NCBI GenBank assembly: GCA_012031965.1
Contig: JAAUSC010000052.1
Coordinates: forward strand, 1 to 37,337
DNA length: 37,337 nt
Origin: Scytonema sp. RU_4_4
GTDB lineage: Bacteria > Cyanobacteriota > Cyanobacteriia > Cyanobacteriales > Nostocaceae
Reading direction: 5' to 3'
The notes under the pieces were generated by a model, which saw nothing but the letters and a program-made list of their open reading frames with translations, was not told the DNA's origin and made no database searches. The position numbers and the translations under genes were made by a program. Positions 25,883-35,598 of the stretch are shown piece by piece. The number at the start of each line of letters is the position of its first letter. The first letter of the stretch is position 1.

Positions 25883-26071
25883 ATGACCCAAGTGATTCTT
25901 GGCGAAAATGAAGGAATTGAGTCAGCCCTCCGCAGATTTAAGCGAGAAGTTTCCAAGGCAGGAATTTTCCCTGATGTGAAAAAGCATCGTCACTTTGAAA
26001 CACCCCTTCAAAAACGTAAGCGCAAAGCAGTTGCCAAGCAAAAGCAGCGTAAGAGCCGTTTTCGCTACTAA
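25883..26071 (+). CDS. rpsU: 30S ribosomal protein S21
   Basis: A 62-residue basic protein: [20 protein letters not shown], then [20 protein letters not shown] and a Lys/Arg-rich end. This is the complete S21, which binds the small subunit near the mRNA 3' end of 16S rRNA. A strong GGAGG (AAGGAGGAG) precedes the ATG. It lies 136 bp after the rbp gene, beyond a terminator, so expression may combine read-through with its own promoter. Confidence 0.97.
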   Translation: MTQVILGENEGIESALRRFKREVSKAGIFPDVKKHRHFETPLQKRKRKAVAKQKQRKSRFRY

Positions 26072-26204
26072 GAGCAACTCACTGTTGAAAATCAAGCGCC
26101 GATAAAATTGACGTTATTACAAGAGGGCGACGGGAAAGCCCATTCCTTTTTGGATGGTATTTACGTCGCTCCTGTCGCCGTCATGAGTTATTAGTCATTT
26201 GTGT

Positions 26205-26927
26205 TTACAAACTTGTCATCACTTGAGTTAACTGATGAGATAAATCCACATCAGATTTTTGAGACTTTTGAAAGAAAACACCAGCCAAGAAATAATAATC
26301 GTCCGAATAGAATGCCATTTTGTTTTTTCGTAATTCCTCTATGTGGTTTTTCACTTTTGCCTCAGAGCTATAATATCCAAATTTTAAAGGTAAAACTATG
26401 AAATTGGTCACATGATAACCATTCGACCTTGCATGATGAATTGTACTTTCTGGATTAGAAAAGCTAGAGACTAAAAGTAATACATTCTTATAGCCTAATG
26501 ATAAAAGCTCGTTAGTCACTGCGGCACCATCTAGACCGCCAAATAACAATGGCATACAAATATCTTTATCTGGTGCAGGAAGATAAGGAGGATTAGCGAC
26601 CAGATACTCCGCATCTGGTTGAGAAGACTCAAATAAACATGAATTATGAATTATGTATTTTTGAGCAAGATTATATTCGTCGATTGTTAAATTAGCGACT
26701 TTCCAAGCAGAACTATTTAATTCAAATCCATGTATCACACCATCAAATCTATTTTTTAGTAATGAATTAATAACAGGGCTACCGTCTCCGGAACCAAATT
26801 CAACTATACACTCAGATTTCTTACAATTCCTCAAAACCAGATTGTCCAAGCAGTTTGAGTAAAAATGAGATTCTTCAGGACAAAAAAAGATATTTTTCAT
26901 TTGACTAGAGTTATTCATAAAATCCAA
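26205..26927 (-). CDS. SAM-dependent methyltransferase with NPPY motif
   Basis: A 240-residue protein with Rossmann motif I VEFGSGDGSPV (42-52), an acidic residue ending strand 2 (GFEL, Glu69) and the catalytic-type tetrapeptide NPPY (112-115). NPPY occurs in methyltransferases acting on planar amide or exocyclic nitrogens (HemK/PrmC, RsmC and DNA N6-adenine types). No PrmC N-terminal domain or DNA-recognition domain is visible, so the substrate cannot be assigned. ATG at 26927; MDFMNNSSQMKN offers a second Met at position 4. It is isolated: neighbours on the same strand are 176 bp upstream and unrelated. AT-rich codon use is stronger than in surrounding genes, compatible with acquisition. 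Confidence 0.8.
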   Translation of the reverse strand: MDFMNNSSQMKNIFFCPEESHFYSNCLDNLVLRNCKKSECIVEFGSGDGSPVINSLLKNRFDGVIHGFELNSSAWKVANLTIDEYNLAQKYIIHNSCLFESSQPDAEYLVANPPYLPAPDKDICMPLLFGGLDGAAVTNELLSLGYKNVLLLVSSFSNPESTIHHARSNGYHVTNFIVLPLKFGYYSSEAKVKNHIEELRKNKMAFYSDDYYFLAGVFFQKSQKSDVDLSHQLTQVMTSL

Positions 26928-27103
26928 TAATTTGAACTTAAGGTATGCAGTATCCAGCTAAGGAAATACTTGTAAATAGGCAAAAGAAACTTGTTCCTTT
27001 AGCAAGCACTCTGTCACTAAAGGAATGAGTTGGTAAGTGAACCGATATTTGATTAGAAGTGCAAAATTACGAACACTACGGGTTGAGAATTTTGCATTTT
27101 CAA

Positions 27104-28219
27104 TTATGAATTGCTCAATTTTGCTTCGACTGCACTGATTGATTGCACAACTGCTTTAGCAGCGCGATCGCCTGTAAGCTTTTCTTGGTCGTATCCCAGC
27201 ACTAATTGCCACGCATCATCAGGATATCTCTGAGCCAGAGGCAAAGCCACATCATCCAACATCCAGCGTCCGTGACGTTCGTCTTCCCGAATGTGCAACT
27301 CCCAATAACCCATCGCCGCGTCAGACAGTCCAAGTCTTTGTGCAGCAGCAAGATAGTTTCTATAAGCTGCAGGTCCTGCTACCTCGAAATAAGTTAAACC
27401 ACCACTGTAGCGTAGGAAATGACGCTTACACTCAGTCAGTAGAAAATTATGATTAGCGCAAGCGAGAACTTCCCAAGGAACTAAATCAAAGTATCCCTCT
27501 GGTTCAGTGTTCATCCCAAATTCGGTCAGCATTTGGGCAAAAAATGTAGAATGCTTGCGCGAAAAACGACCATTGCCGTACTCTTCGAGCAGTACTCGCA
27601 CTAAAGTACACTGTACTTCATTAGCAGTGCCACCCAAAATTCGGGAAAGGCGACTACCTTCCACTAAACCATCAAACGAGCCAATAGCCAGCAAGTGACG
27701 ATAACCAGCCTCGCTCATTTCCTCCCGGATATAGCGACTGTCTTCCGACAAAGACGGATCTAAATCGTAAGCAGCACGCTCAATGAGAGCTTGCTTAACA
27801 TCCAATTGTTGCAATGCTGACACATCAATTTGTCCAAGTTCCCACTCTTGCCAAGCTGTCTCAATTTGGTTGCGCACCTTATGCAAGTAAGGGGAACGCT
27901 CGTTTATGTAGTGGCGTAGGTCATCGTACCAAAACAGATTTAATCTATTAATACGATAAAGAACGCGCTGGAGAAAACGATGAGCTACATCATCACCAGC
28001 ACCATTTTGATAAGCAGCAGAAATTGCTACGGCGAGCATGTGTTCAAACTCGTTCTTCAGTGCGGGTTCTGCATCTAGTTTTTTGTCCAAATTCTCTGTG
28101 ACCAGCAGTTCTATAAATTGCTGCTCTGCAAGGTCGTAATTTATACTTTTTGCTTCTTCTATATGCGTACTGTTTGTTTCAACCTCGGGGAGAGGAAACA
28201 TCACTAAATTGCTTTGCAT
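27104..28219 (-). CDS. Iron-containing redox enzyme family protein (haem-oxygenase-like fold)
   Basis: A 371-residue, largely helical protein. Candidate metal ligands are spaced as in haem-oxygenase-like diiron oxidases: Glu212 in RVLLEEYGNG, His223 in RKHSTFF, Glu279 in TYFEVAGP, and Glu312/Asp313/His316 in REDERHGRW. GYWELHIREDERHG is the most conserved-looking stretch. Members act on fatty acids, amino acids or other small substrates, using O2; this one's substrate is unknown. The first 40 residues are acidic and probably disordered. It is monocistronic by spacing: 233 bp separate it from ftsI downstream of which it lies. ATG at 28219. Confidence 0.8.
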   Translation of the reverse strand: MQSNLVMFPLPEVETNSTHIEEAKSINYDLAEQQFIELLVTENLDKKLDAEPALKNEFEHMLAVAISAAYQNGAGDDVAHRFLQRVLYRINRLNLFWYDDLRHYINERSPYLHKVRNQIETAWQEWELGQIDVSALQQLDVKQALIERAAYDLDPSLSEDSRYIREEMSEAGYRHLLAIGSFDGLVEGSRLSRILGGTANEVQCTLVRVLLEEYGNGRFSRKHSTFFAQMLTEFGMNTEPEGYFDLVPWEVLACANHNFLLTECKRHFLRYSGGLTYFEVAGPAAYRNYLAAAQRLGLSDAAMGYWELHIREDERHGRWMLDDVALPLAQRYPDDAWQLVLGYDQEKLTGDRAAKAVVQSISAVEAKLSNS

Positions 28220-28452
28220 GGAACATTTAGCTAGTAAAAGCAGGAATGAAACTCTTTCAGTTTCTACTATTTAGAGTTCCATTAAGTAAATTTCAGTACC
28301 TCTCCCGCAAGTGATAAAGAAAAATTAAGTTCCTCAAAAAAGATTCAGTCTATAGATGCACAGAGGAAGTGGGAAGATGGAGAGATTCAAAATTTCTCCG
28401 GATTGCGAATGCGTGAATTTTTGAATTGATTTGTCTGTTGGTCCCCTTTTCC

Positions 28453-30303
28453 TCAACGCGGACTGGTAGGTGTTTGAGTCATTGGTTTACTTGGTGGAAT
28501 TTGTTCAATGTTAATGAGTGCTTCCATGACTAACTTAGCAACGGGTGCAGCTACAGTACCACCATAAGCATTTTCACCTCTTGGATCATCAATTAATGCC
28601 AGCACTACATAGCGAGGCGCTTCCACAGGTAAAATACTCACGAAACTAGTGATTTTCGCTCCGATGATGTAGCCACCAGCGCGACTAGCTTTTTGAGCTG
28701 TACCAGTTTTGCCTGCGATGCGATATCCAGGAATTTGTGATGCTTTTCCTGATCCGTCATCGACGACACTCTCCATCATCTCTACCACTTTTCGGGCAGT
28801 CGTGGATGAGAAGATTTGGCGCGGTACCGCTCGATTGGGTGAATAGTGGATTTGTCCTTTGGTATCTATCAATCCCTGGACGACGTGAGGTGTAACGAGT
28901 CTGCCCCCATTTGCTAAAGCTCCGTGCATTTGCACCAACTGCAACGGTGTCAACGAAAAGCCTTGACCAAAGGAGGTCGTTGCTGGTTCAACGGGCGTAA
29001 CAAGAAATTCTTCCTGGCTCTTAAGTTGACTGTTAACAGTGAAGGGTAAATCCGTATCAACACTTTGCCCCAGACCCAAGCGTTCCAGCCAACCGTAGTA
29101 GACTGAGGGCTGCAACTTTTGGATGATTTGTACCATGCCTATATTGCTGGAGTGTTGCAGAATTTGAGCGATGTTTATCCGCCCGTAACGTTTATTTTCG
29201 GCATTCTTGATTGTTCGGTCAGCCACTTGAATGTAACCAGGGTCATTAAACACATCTTCAGGTTTAATAATGCCAGCTTCCAAAGCAATAGCCACGTTTA
29301 AAGGTTTGAAAGTTGAACCTGGTTCATATAAGTCTGCCACCGTCCAGTTTTTAAATAAAGAGATATCGGCTTTAGAGTATTCATTTGGATTATACGTGGG
29401 TTGAGAAACCAAAGCGAGTAGGGAACCATCCCACGCATCCATAACAATGACTGCTCCTCGCTTTGCTCGGTACTTTTCCATTTGTTGTTTAAGAGCAAAG
29501 CGGGCGACTCTTTGCAGACGGCTGTCTATAGTGAGTTGCAGCCGCAGATCATCAGAATTAAAAAAACCATCTGGAGCATAGTCTGGCATGAGCGCCCCAT
29601 TACCTGCTTTGCTGAGCCGTACCGTCTGCATAGAACGCTCTAGCAACTTCTCTTGAGAGTACTCCACACCAGCCTGACCACGACGGTCCAAATTAACATA
29701 ACCTACGACTTCTGCAACTAAATCCTGCTGTGGGTATAATCGGGAGTATTTTTGAATTGACTCTAAGCCATTGAGATGTAGTGAAGAAATGCGATCAGCA
29801 ATTTCTTCTGGTAAAGCAGTAGCAAGTGTAATACCGCTTTTCTTTGCATCAAACTTTTTTTCTAACTCAGCAGTGTCTTGACCCAGTACTGGCGATAGCT
29901 GCTCTGCCATCTGGTGATTAGACTTTTCAAAGAGTTTAGGATGGGCATACAAAGTATATACGGGACGGTCTATTGCCAGTAAATCTTTATTACGATCCAC
30001 CACTGGGCGGCGAGGTATAAAAGGTCGCAAATTTACCATTTGCTGGTTTCGTGCCTTTTCTGTTAGCTTCGGTCCGCGTACGATTTGTAGGTTGTACAAA
30101 TTAACACCCAAGCCCACTCCAGCCGCAAGAAGAAAGCTCCAAACAATGAAAAGTCTAGATTTTATGTTAAATGCGTGCTCTTTCGTGGGTTCAGCAAGTT
30201 TGCGGCTCAACTCTCGTCTCGAACCCTTCTGTCGTCGCTTCTTGAATGCTGGTTTTGGAAAGTTAAAGTTTTTAAATTTTGTTCTGTTTGATGACTTTTG
30301 CAT
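28453..30303 (-). CDS. ftsI: Penicillin-binding protein 2/FtsI, peptidoglycan D,D-transpeptidase
   Basis: A 616-residue bitopic membrane protein. A basic cytoplasmic N-terminus (1-49) precedes one transmembrane segment (about 50-70), then the pedestal domain and the transpeptidase domain with all three catalytic motifs: S330-TFK (EPGSTFKP), S385-SN and K532-TG (KTGTAQ). It cross-links septal peptidoglycan during division. The FtsL-like gene lies upstream on the same strand, the usual arrangement, although the 399-bp gap is long and holds a 15-bp inverted repeat. The Lys/Arg-rich 49-residue extension before the membrane segment is typical of cyanobacterial FtsI. Start at 30303 is MQKSSNRTKFKN. 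Confidence 0.95.
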   Translation of the reverse strand: MQKSSNRTKFKNFNFPKPAFKKRRQKGSRRELSRKLAEPTKEHAFNIKSRLFIVWSFLLAAGVGLGVNLYNLQIVRGPKLTEKARNQQMVNLRPFIPRRPVVDRNKDLLAIDRPVYTLYAHPKLFEKSNHQMAEQLSPVLGQDTAELEKKFDAKKSGITLATALPEEIADRISSLHLNGLESIQKYSRLYPQQDLVAEVVGYVNLDRRGQAGVEYSQEKLLERSMQTVRLSKAGNGALMPDYAPDGFFNSDDLRLQLTIDSRLQRVARFALKQQMEKYRAKRGAVIVMDAWDGSLLALVSQPTYNPNEYSKADISLFKNWTVADLYEPGSTFKPLNVAIALEAGIIKPEDVFNDPGYIQVADRTIKNAENKRYGRINIAQILQHSSNIGMVQIIQKLQPSVYYGWLERLGLGQSVDTDLPFTVNSQLKSQEEFLVTPVEPATTSFGQGFSLTPLQLVQMHGALANGGRLVTPHVVQGLIDTKGQIHYSPNRAVPRQIFSSTTARKVVEMMESVVDDGSGKASQIPGYRIAGKTGTAQKASRAGGYIIGAKITSFVSILPVEAPRYVVLALIDDPRGENAYGGTVAAPVAKLVMEALINIEQIPPSKPMTQTPTSPR

Positions 30304-30702
30304 GAAAATTGCCCTTCAAATGTCGTTTCATTCCGTCTGGACAAAATTGCCCAGCCTTACCCAAATTTACCCATCTAGAGTCCACGATTAGTGCAGCAAG
30401 GCGGGTCTATTTTCAATAATCGACTTTTCACAACTCAACAAACCCGCCTTGCTGCAAAGGCGCTCGCATTTTGTCTAAGAACAGCCCAACCCTTTGTCTC
30501 TTGTCTAAGTGCCAAGACCCTTCGGGTATAACCTGAGCCTGCGGTAGAGGGTTACACCAAGCGTGAAAAATGATTGCGACAGATGGAGTGCCAAAAGGGT
30601 TTACCAGTAACTCTTTTACAATTCCATTATCTAAAATCCAAAATCCAAAATGGTATTACCCTCCTGCATAGCGCTGGCTCGTTCATGACAAATGACGAAT
30701 GA
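30304..30702. repeat. Repeat-bearing gap between ftsL-like and ftsI
   Basis: No gene. TGCAGCAAGGCGGGT (30392-30406) is perfectly inverted at 30442-30456 (ACCCGCCTTGCTGCA): a 15-bp stem with a 35-nt loop. Further along (30516-30560) is a GC-rich stretch with GGGTATAACC and GGTTACACC arms, resembling dispersed repeat DNA. Confidence 0.7.
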
Positions 30703-31407
30703 CTAATACCCGGGTGCTGGATTAGGGGTTTGCTGTTGTCTTTCTGAATTTGGGGCTGTGGTAGGTACTGAGTTAGGTTCAACAGGTGCTGGATTCGAGA
30801 AAATCATTCTATCGGGTGATGGCGATACTAATTTGGCAGATGGGCGTTCTGCTTCTTGTGCCATTTTGTTTTTTAGTACCTCGTTAGTCGTCATCAATTG
30901 GCGCTCCTGGCGTTCCAAGTTTTCCCGCTTACGGAATGCTTGACTCCAAAGTTGTTGGGAATAGACAGTCCAACCATAGACGACGAGTGTTACGGCTACC
31001 AACGCAAACGCCACAACTGAAGAATAACGATGTAAAGTATACAAGCGCACTAACCAAGAAGGGAAAGACTCAGCAGATGGCATCACAGGGACAGTTGACG
31101 CTTTTTGTTTGCCTACCTCACTCACAGATGTTGTCGTGTGTTTCTTGGCGCTAGAAGCTTCCTTTGCCTGTTGCTGTGCAGAGACTGATAATTTTTTTGA
31201 GGAATGCCTTGGTTTTTGAGTGGATATCGGTGTAGACAAAGCAGGCAAAGTGACTTTTGGAGCGCTTAACTGCTTTGTCTGTGGGGCATTTTCAGATTCA
31301 GTGGACGCTTTTTTTTGGTGAGCAGAGCGACTCTTTCTGCTACTTTTCACTGCTGTCCGGGACTTACTGCCCGTTGCAGAAACATTTGATTTACGTGCAA
31401 CAGCCAT
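30703..31407 (-). CDS. FtsL-like bitopic cell-division protein
   Basis: A 234-residue protein. A long basic, Ser/Lys-rich cytoplasmic region (1-115) is followed by a single transmembrane helix (about 129-150, SSVVAFALVAVTLVVYGWTV) and a coiled-coil stretch (155-185, QAFRKRENLERQERQLMTTN), ending in a Pro/Asn/Thr-rich tail. The topology and position just upstream of ftsI match cyanobacterial FtsL; primary sequence of FtsL is poorly conserved, so the call rests on architecture and neighbourhood. FtsL would join FtsB/FtsQ and activate the FtsWI synthase. Start at 31407 MAVARKSNVSAT; a longer overlapping frame (to 31691) in another phase looks spurious. Confidence 0.7.
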   Translation of the reverse strand: MAVARKSNVSATGSKSRTAVKSSRKSRSAHQKKASTESENAPQTKQLSAPKVTLPALSTPISTQKPRHSSKKLSVSAQQQAKEASSAKKHTTTSVSEVGKQKASTVPVMPSAESFPSWLVRLYTLHRYSSVVAFALVAVTLVVYGWTVYSQQLWSQAFRKRENLERQERQLMTTNEVLKNKMAQEAERPSAKLVSPSPDRMIFSNPAPVEPNSVPTTAPNSERQQQTPNPAPGY

Positions 31408-31902
31408 AATTTTTTGGAATTTTTGGATAGAAAATACTTGACTCTAGATGATTGTCTGTTTTTGCTCTTGCTATTATTACCTATCGGACAATAACCACAA
31501 ATAACACCACTCACCCAGTCAATATCCCAGTCAATATATTGTGATAGGTAGGCACACCAATCTTTGTATCCTTGGGGAACATGGTTTTTAAAGCAATAAG
31601 ATTTCTTGACAATTTTGGAATTGCCCCTGAATATCTTGACTGTTGAGGTATCGCATTTAAAAGTATGGCAACGCATTGCCACCATAAGCAAGAGTATGTG
31701 AATAAAAGCGGAATTTTTGGTATGATATCGCGCTCCGTGACTTAATTTAGTAATGCTACCCTAAACAATGAAGTTGTCTTACAAGAAATTCAAGAATTTT
31801 GCTTAAATCTGTGATCTCAAGTCACTTAAAAAAAAGCAACAAATAGGGTATCGTATTCAACAGGCTAAAATAGTTCTTGCCGCAATTGGTGAAAGAGGAG
31901 TT
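31408..31902. other. Divergent intergenic region
   Basis: No supported gene. A 12-bp unit CCCAGTCAATAT is duplicated in tandem (31514-31525, 31526-31537). The rest is AT-rich promoter-type DNA between the ftsL-like gene and a small lipoprotein gene. Confidence 0.5.
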
Positions 31903-32151
31903 ATGAAAATAAAAATCCTTGGTTTTGCATTAATTCTAGGTCTAGCCACAGTTCTCGGAGCCTGTGAGGGGGGCGGTGAAGCACCAGGGGGCGGTGCTGG
32001 AGGTGCTGCAACTTCACCTGCTGAACCAGCAGACACCGGCACTACCCCTCCTGCTGGTGGTACAGCAACTACCCCTCCCGCCGAGGGTGGCACCACAGCT
32101 ACCCCTCCCGCATCTGCCACTACCCCTGCCAGCCCAACCAAGACTCCTTAG
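31903..32151 (+). CDS. Small low-complexity lipoprotein
   Basis: An 82-residue product. A lipoprotein signal peptide (MKIKILGFALILGLATVLGA) ends in the lipobox LGAC, with Cys21 lipidated. The mature part is almost only Gly, Ala, Thr and Pro in degenerate repeats (GGGEAPGGGAGGAA; TTPPAGGTATTPPAEGG; TPPASATTP). No enzyme fold is possible; a surface or periplasmic spacer is likely. AGAGGAG precedes the ATG at good spacing, supporting real translation. The opposite-strand 94-codon frame is a mirror of this composition. Function unknown. Confidence 0.8.
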   Translation: MKIKILGFALILGLATVLGACEGGGEAPGGGAGGAATSPAEPADTGTTPPAGGTATTPPAEGGTTATPPASATTPASPTKTP

Positions 32152-32646
32152 ATAGCAGTCTCAAAACAGCTAAAACAGTTTGTTGCAGCGCTCCTCACTA
32201 CATTGGTTGAGTTGGTACTCTCAAACTAGAGATGTAGATGGCTATGTTTTGAGAGTGCATGAAGTTAGTCACGCTCACTGACAATTTGTCTTGGCCAACC
32301 CCTGTACTCCGTTCCTCATCTGGAAAAGTGCCCAGGTAGTAGCACCTGAGGTTGCCAGATTTTTACAACAACTTCCTCAAGAAACCCGGTTTCTCTATGA
32401 AACCGGGTTTCTTGGCGCTTAAGTTGCTGGCAAGATAAAAATATGGAAAGTGGACGAGAATAAGCAATTCAAAATTGACTCATTCAAAATATGCCCTACG
32501 GGCACGCTACTTTGCAATTTGTAGCTCCTCCCTTAGCAGGCACAAAAAAGAAACTACGTTCTGCTGGCAAGAAGCATCCTGTCTGTTGACTGTATGCACT
32601 TGTTTTGGCGTGACAGCTTAGCGAATGACCAGGGAGGAGAGGAAAA
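32152..32646. other. Gap carrying palindromic repeats
   Basis: No gene. The main content is the perfect 16-bp hairpin at 32378-32414 and the TGCCCTACGGGCA palindrome at 32492-32504, part of a motif shared with 25200-25213. Confidence 0.55.
32378..32414. repeat. Perfect 16-bp hairpin, MITE-like core
   Basis: CAAGAAACCCGGTTTC (32378-32393) and GAAACCGGGTTTCTTG (32399-32414) pair perfectly around TCTAT. GAAACCGGGTTT also occurs in the element at 21653-21753 (21719-21730). Imperfect outer arms (TTGCCAG, CAACTT and counterparts) extend it to about 32351-32437. Confidence 0.75.
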
Positions 32647-32964
32647 ATGAGAAGAGTGATAAAGTTTCTGATTTTAATTGTCTGTACTAGCATATTGATG
32701 GAGTTAAGCAGTCATTGGGGGGCATCGGTCATGGCATTACCGCCAAAAGAAGATTTACCAGAAGAAATATTGCGAACGGAGATTATTACAACAGCGCGAT
32801 CGCCTGTTGATGGTCAGCCCCTAACTGCTGGGGAATACGCTTTATTACAAGCCCAGTTACAAAAAGTCCCCCCACCAAAACTTGACCCCCGAATCCGGGA
32901 TCAAGTTTTTCAGATACGACTGCGTAAGACTTTGCTTCAGCTTTTCCCATTTTTAGATATTTGA
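32647..32964 (+). CDS. Small exported protein, unknown function
   Basis: A 105-residue protein. An N-terminal signal sequence (MRRVIKFLILIVCTSILMEL) with likely cleavage after VMA (about residue 30) leaves a 75-residue acidic-then-basic mature part (LPPKEDLPEEILRTEIITTA, then SPVDGQPLTAGEYALLQAQLQ). The texture is that of a conserved cyanobacterial thylakoid-lumen or periplasmic protein, but I do not recognise the family. GGGAGGAG before the ATG is a strong ribosome binding site. The glgB gene follows 213 bp later; a functional link is not implied. Confidence 0.75.
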   Translation: MRRVIKFLILIVCTSILMELSSHWGASVMALPPKEDLPEEILRTEIITTARSPVDGQPLTAGEYALLQAQLQKVPPPKLDPRIRDQVFQIRLRKTLLQLFPFLDI

Positions 32965-33177
32965 AGGGTATAAGGATAAAAAACCCCGCATCATCTGACA
33001 TTCCATACTTTATACCCAATGAAGCACATTCCTTTGAAGACACTCTCCCCAAAGGTACTCCTTCCAAGGTACGATGACTATCACAACAAAATTTGCAAAT
33101 AAATGTAAAGAATATATATAGATGTTTTATAAAGCAAATTTACTTAGTCACTTTATTCAACGAACGTAGGTAGCTCC

Positions 33178-35469
33178 ATGTCTATGACCACGATAGCCCC
33201 AGAACAGGTTAACCGCATCGTTTGGAACCAACATCAAGATCCGTTTGAAATACTAGGTGCCCACCCCATAGAACAGAATGGTAAAAGCATCTGGGCTGTG
33301 CGAGCCTACCTACCAAGTGCGAGTGAGGCATGGGTTATTCTTCCTGAAGAACGGAAGGAATACCCAATGGAAGCAGTGCATCATCCCCACTTTTTTGAAT
33401 GCACGATAGAAACAACAGAACTGGCGAACTACCAGTTACGGGTCAAAGAAGGGGAACACGAGCGAGTCATGTATGACCCTTATGCTTTTTGTTCTCCCCA
33501 CCTGACTGAATTTGATTTGCACTTGTTTGCGGAAGGTAACCATCACCGGATTTATGAAAAACTGGGAGCGCACCCCACAGAAATCAACGGTGTTAAAGGT
33601 GTTTATTTTGCCGTTTGGGCACCCAATGCCCGTAATGTTTCAGTCATAGGAGATTTCAATGACTGGGATGGGCGCAAACACCAGATGCGTAAGGGACAGA
33701 CAGGTATTTGGGAATTGTTTATTCCCGCAATAGCAGTAGGAGAGTGTTACAAGTACGAAATTAAAAACATTGAAGGACACATCTACGAAAAGTCTGACCC
33801 TTACGGTTTTCAACAAGAACCCCGCCCCAAAACTGCATCCGTTGTTACAGATTTGGATGCCTATACTTGGGGTGACGAGAATTGGCTAGAGGTGCGGCGT
33901 CACACTGACCCTCTCACCCAGCCCATCTCAGTTTATGAAGTGCATTTAGGCTCTTGGTTACATACCTCTAGTGCGGAACCAGCCAAACTGCCCAATGGTG
34001 AAACCCGACCAGTAGTCACAGTCTCAGAACTGAATCCGGGCGCACGCTTCCTGACGTACAGGGAATTGGCAGAACGTCTTATTCCCTACGTCAAAGACTT
34101 GCAATACACCCATATTGAACTATTACCCATTGCAGAACACCCCTTTGATGGCTCTTGGGGTTATCAAGTCACTGGGTATTATGCCCCAACCTCTCGATAT
34201 GGTACTCCAGAAGACTTTATGTACTTCGTTGACCAATGCCATAAAAACGGTATTGGAGTCATCGTAGATTGGGTTCCCGGTCACTTCCCCAAAGATGGTC
34301 ATGGCTTAGCATTCTTTGATGGAACTCACCTTTACGAACACGCGGATCCCCGCAAAGGTGAACACAAGGAATGGGGTACTCTCGTGTTTAACTACTCCCG
34401 CAACGAAGTCCGAAATTTCTTAGTAGCAAATGCCCTGTTCTGGTTTGACAAATTCCACATTGACGGTATTCGCGTTGATGCTGTCGCCTCGATGCTTTAT
34501 CTTGACTATTGCCGCGAAAATGGAGAATGGGTTGCTAACGAGTACGGCGGTCGAGAAAACCTAGAAGCAGCAGATTTTCTGCGTCAGGTCAATCACACTA
34601 TTTTCAGCTATTTCCCCGGCATTGTCTCAATTGCTGAAGAATCGACCGCATGGCCAATGGTATCTTGGCCTACCTACACCGGAGGGTTAGGCTTTAACTT
34701 GAAGTGGAATATGGGTTGGATGCACGATATGCTGGACTACTTCAGCATGGACCCTTGGTTCCGCCAATTCCACCAAAACAACATTACTTTCAGTATGTGG
34801 TATCACCACAGCGAAAACTATATGTTGGCACTGTCCCACGATGAAGTGGTGCATGGTAAGAGCAATATTATCGGCAAAATGCCTGGGGATAGATGGCAGA
34901 AATTTGCGAATGTGCGTTGTTTGTTTGCCTATATGTTCACTCACCCAGGCAAGAAAACCATGTTCATGAGCATGGAATTTGGGCAGTGGAGTGAGTGGAA
35001 TGTTTGGAGTGACTTGGAATGGCATTTATTCCAGTATGAGCCACACCAACAGCTCAAAGAGTTTTTCAAAGGTCTCAACCAACTCTATCGCTCTGAACCA
35101 GCTTTATACAGTCAAGATTTTGCACGGGAAGGATTTGAGTGGATTGACTGTAGCGATAACCGCCACAGCGTAGTATCGTTCATTCGTCAAGATAAAGACT
35201 CTGATAACTTTGTTGTCACGGTTTGCAACTTTACGCCTCAACCCCATTCTCACTACCGTATTGGTGTACCCGAGCCAGGATTCTACACTGAATTATTCAA
35301 CAGCGATGCTCGTCAGTATGGTGGTAGCAATATGGGTAACTTAGGCGGTAAGTGGACTGATAATTGGTCAATGCACAATCGTTCTTACTCGCTAGATTTA
35401 TGTCTACCACCCTTGGGAGTATTGGTTCTCAAGTTAGATAAGGAGAAGACAGCAGAAGTGATGGAATAA
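33178..35469 (+). CDS. glgB: 1,4-alpha-glucan branching enzyme (GH13)
   Basis: A 763-residue enzyme that forms alpha-1,6 branches in glycogen. Domains in order: N1 (about 1-110), CBM48 (about 120-215, [20 protein letters not shown]), catalytic GH13 barrel (about 250-640) and a C-terminal beta-domain. Catalytic residues are Asp434 ([10 protein letters not shown]), Glu487 (IAEESTAW) and Asp555 ([10 protein letters not shown]); spacings of 53 and 121 equal those of the E. coli enzyme. Length is typical of cyanobacterial GlgB with the full N-terminus. The start at 33178 ([20 protein letters not shown]) has GTAGGT nearby. It stands alone, with terminator-like hairpins after its stop. Confidence 0.97.
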   Translation: MSMTTIAPEQVNRIVWNQHQDPFEILGAHPIEQNGKSIWAVRAYLPSASEAWVILPEERKEYPMEAVHHPHFFECTIETTELANYQLRVKEGEHERVMYDPYAFCSPHLTEFDLHLFAEGNHHRIYEKLGAHPTEINGVKGVYFAVWAPNARNVSVIGDFNDWDGRKHQMRKGQTGIWELFIPAIAVGECYKYEIKNIEGHIYEKSDPYGFQQEPRPKTASVVTDLDAYTWGDENWLEVRRHTDPLTQPISVYEVHLGSWLHTSSAEPAKLPNGETRPVVTVSELNPGARFLTYRELAERLIPYVKDLQYTHIELLPIAEHPFDGSWGYQVTGYYAPTSRYGTPEDFMYFVDQCHKNGIGVIVDWVPGHFPKDGHGLAFFDGTHLYEHADPRKGEHKEWGTLVFNYSRNEVRNFLVANALFWFDKFHIDGIRVDAVASMLYLDYCRENGEWVANEYGGRENLEAADFLRQVNHTIFSYFPGIVSIAEESTAWPMVSWPTYTGGLGFNLKWNMGWMHDMLDYFSMDPWFRQFHQNNITFSMWYHHSENYMLALSHDEVVHGKSNIIGKMPGDRWQKFANVRCLFAYMFTHPGKKTMFMSMEFGQWSEWNVWSDLEWHLFQYEPHQQLKEFFKGLNQLYRSEPALYSQDFAREGFEWIDCSDNRHSVVSFIRQDKDSDNFVVTVCNFTPQPHSHYRIGVPEPGFYTELFNSDARQYGGSNMGNLGGKWTDNWSMHNRSYSLDLCLPPLGVLVLKLDKEKTAEVME

Positions 35470-35489
35470 TGAGTCACTTTTGACATCCT

Positions 35490-35550
35490 CCCCCGCTATA
35501 GGGACGCAAGAAACTTAGCGGGGGATTTTAAATTTCACTAATGAAATTTT
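35490..35550 (+). terminator. Double hairpin after glgB, resembling an IS200/IS605 end
   Basis: CCCCCGCTA (35490-35498) pairs with TAGCGGGGG (35516-35524), followed by ATTTT. A second stem, AAATTTCA (35530-35537) with TGAAATTT (35542-35549), follows. The context GACATCCTCCCCC...GGGGGATTTT is like the right-end palindrome of IS200/IS605-type elements, so this may be a relic end reused as a glgB terminator. Confidence 0.55.
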
Positions 35551-35598
35551 TGCTACACTCACTTTTTGGATGATTGTTGAAAAGCTACGCTAGTAGCG

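Noticed and set aside
30516-30560. Possible tRNA-like or small RNA fold between ftsL-like and ftsI
   Set aside because: No cloverleaf, anticodon arm or T-loop consensus could be found; it looks like repeat DNA.
31347-31691. 114-codon minus-strand open frame upstream of the ftsL-like gene
   Set aside because: It overlaps the ftsL-like start in another phase, has biased composition and includes a duplicated 12-bp repeat; no ribosome binding site.
31857-32141. 94-codon minus-strand frame opposite the small lipoprotein
   Set aside because: Antisense shadow of Gly/Pro/Thr repeats; the plus-strand frame has a signal peptide, lipobox and Shine-Dalgarno.
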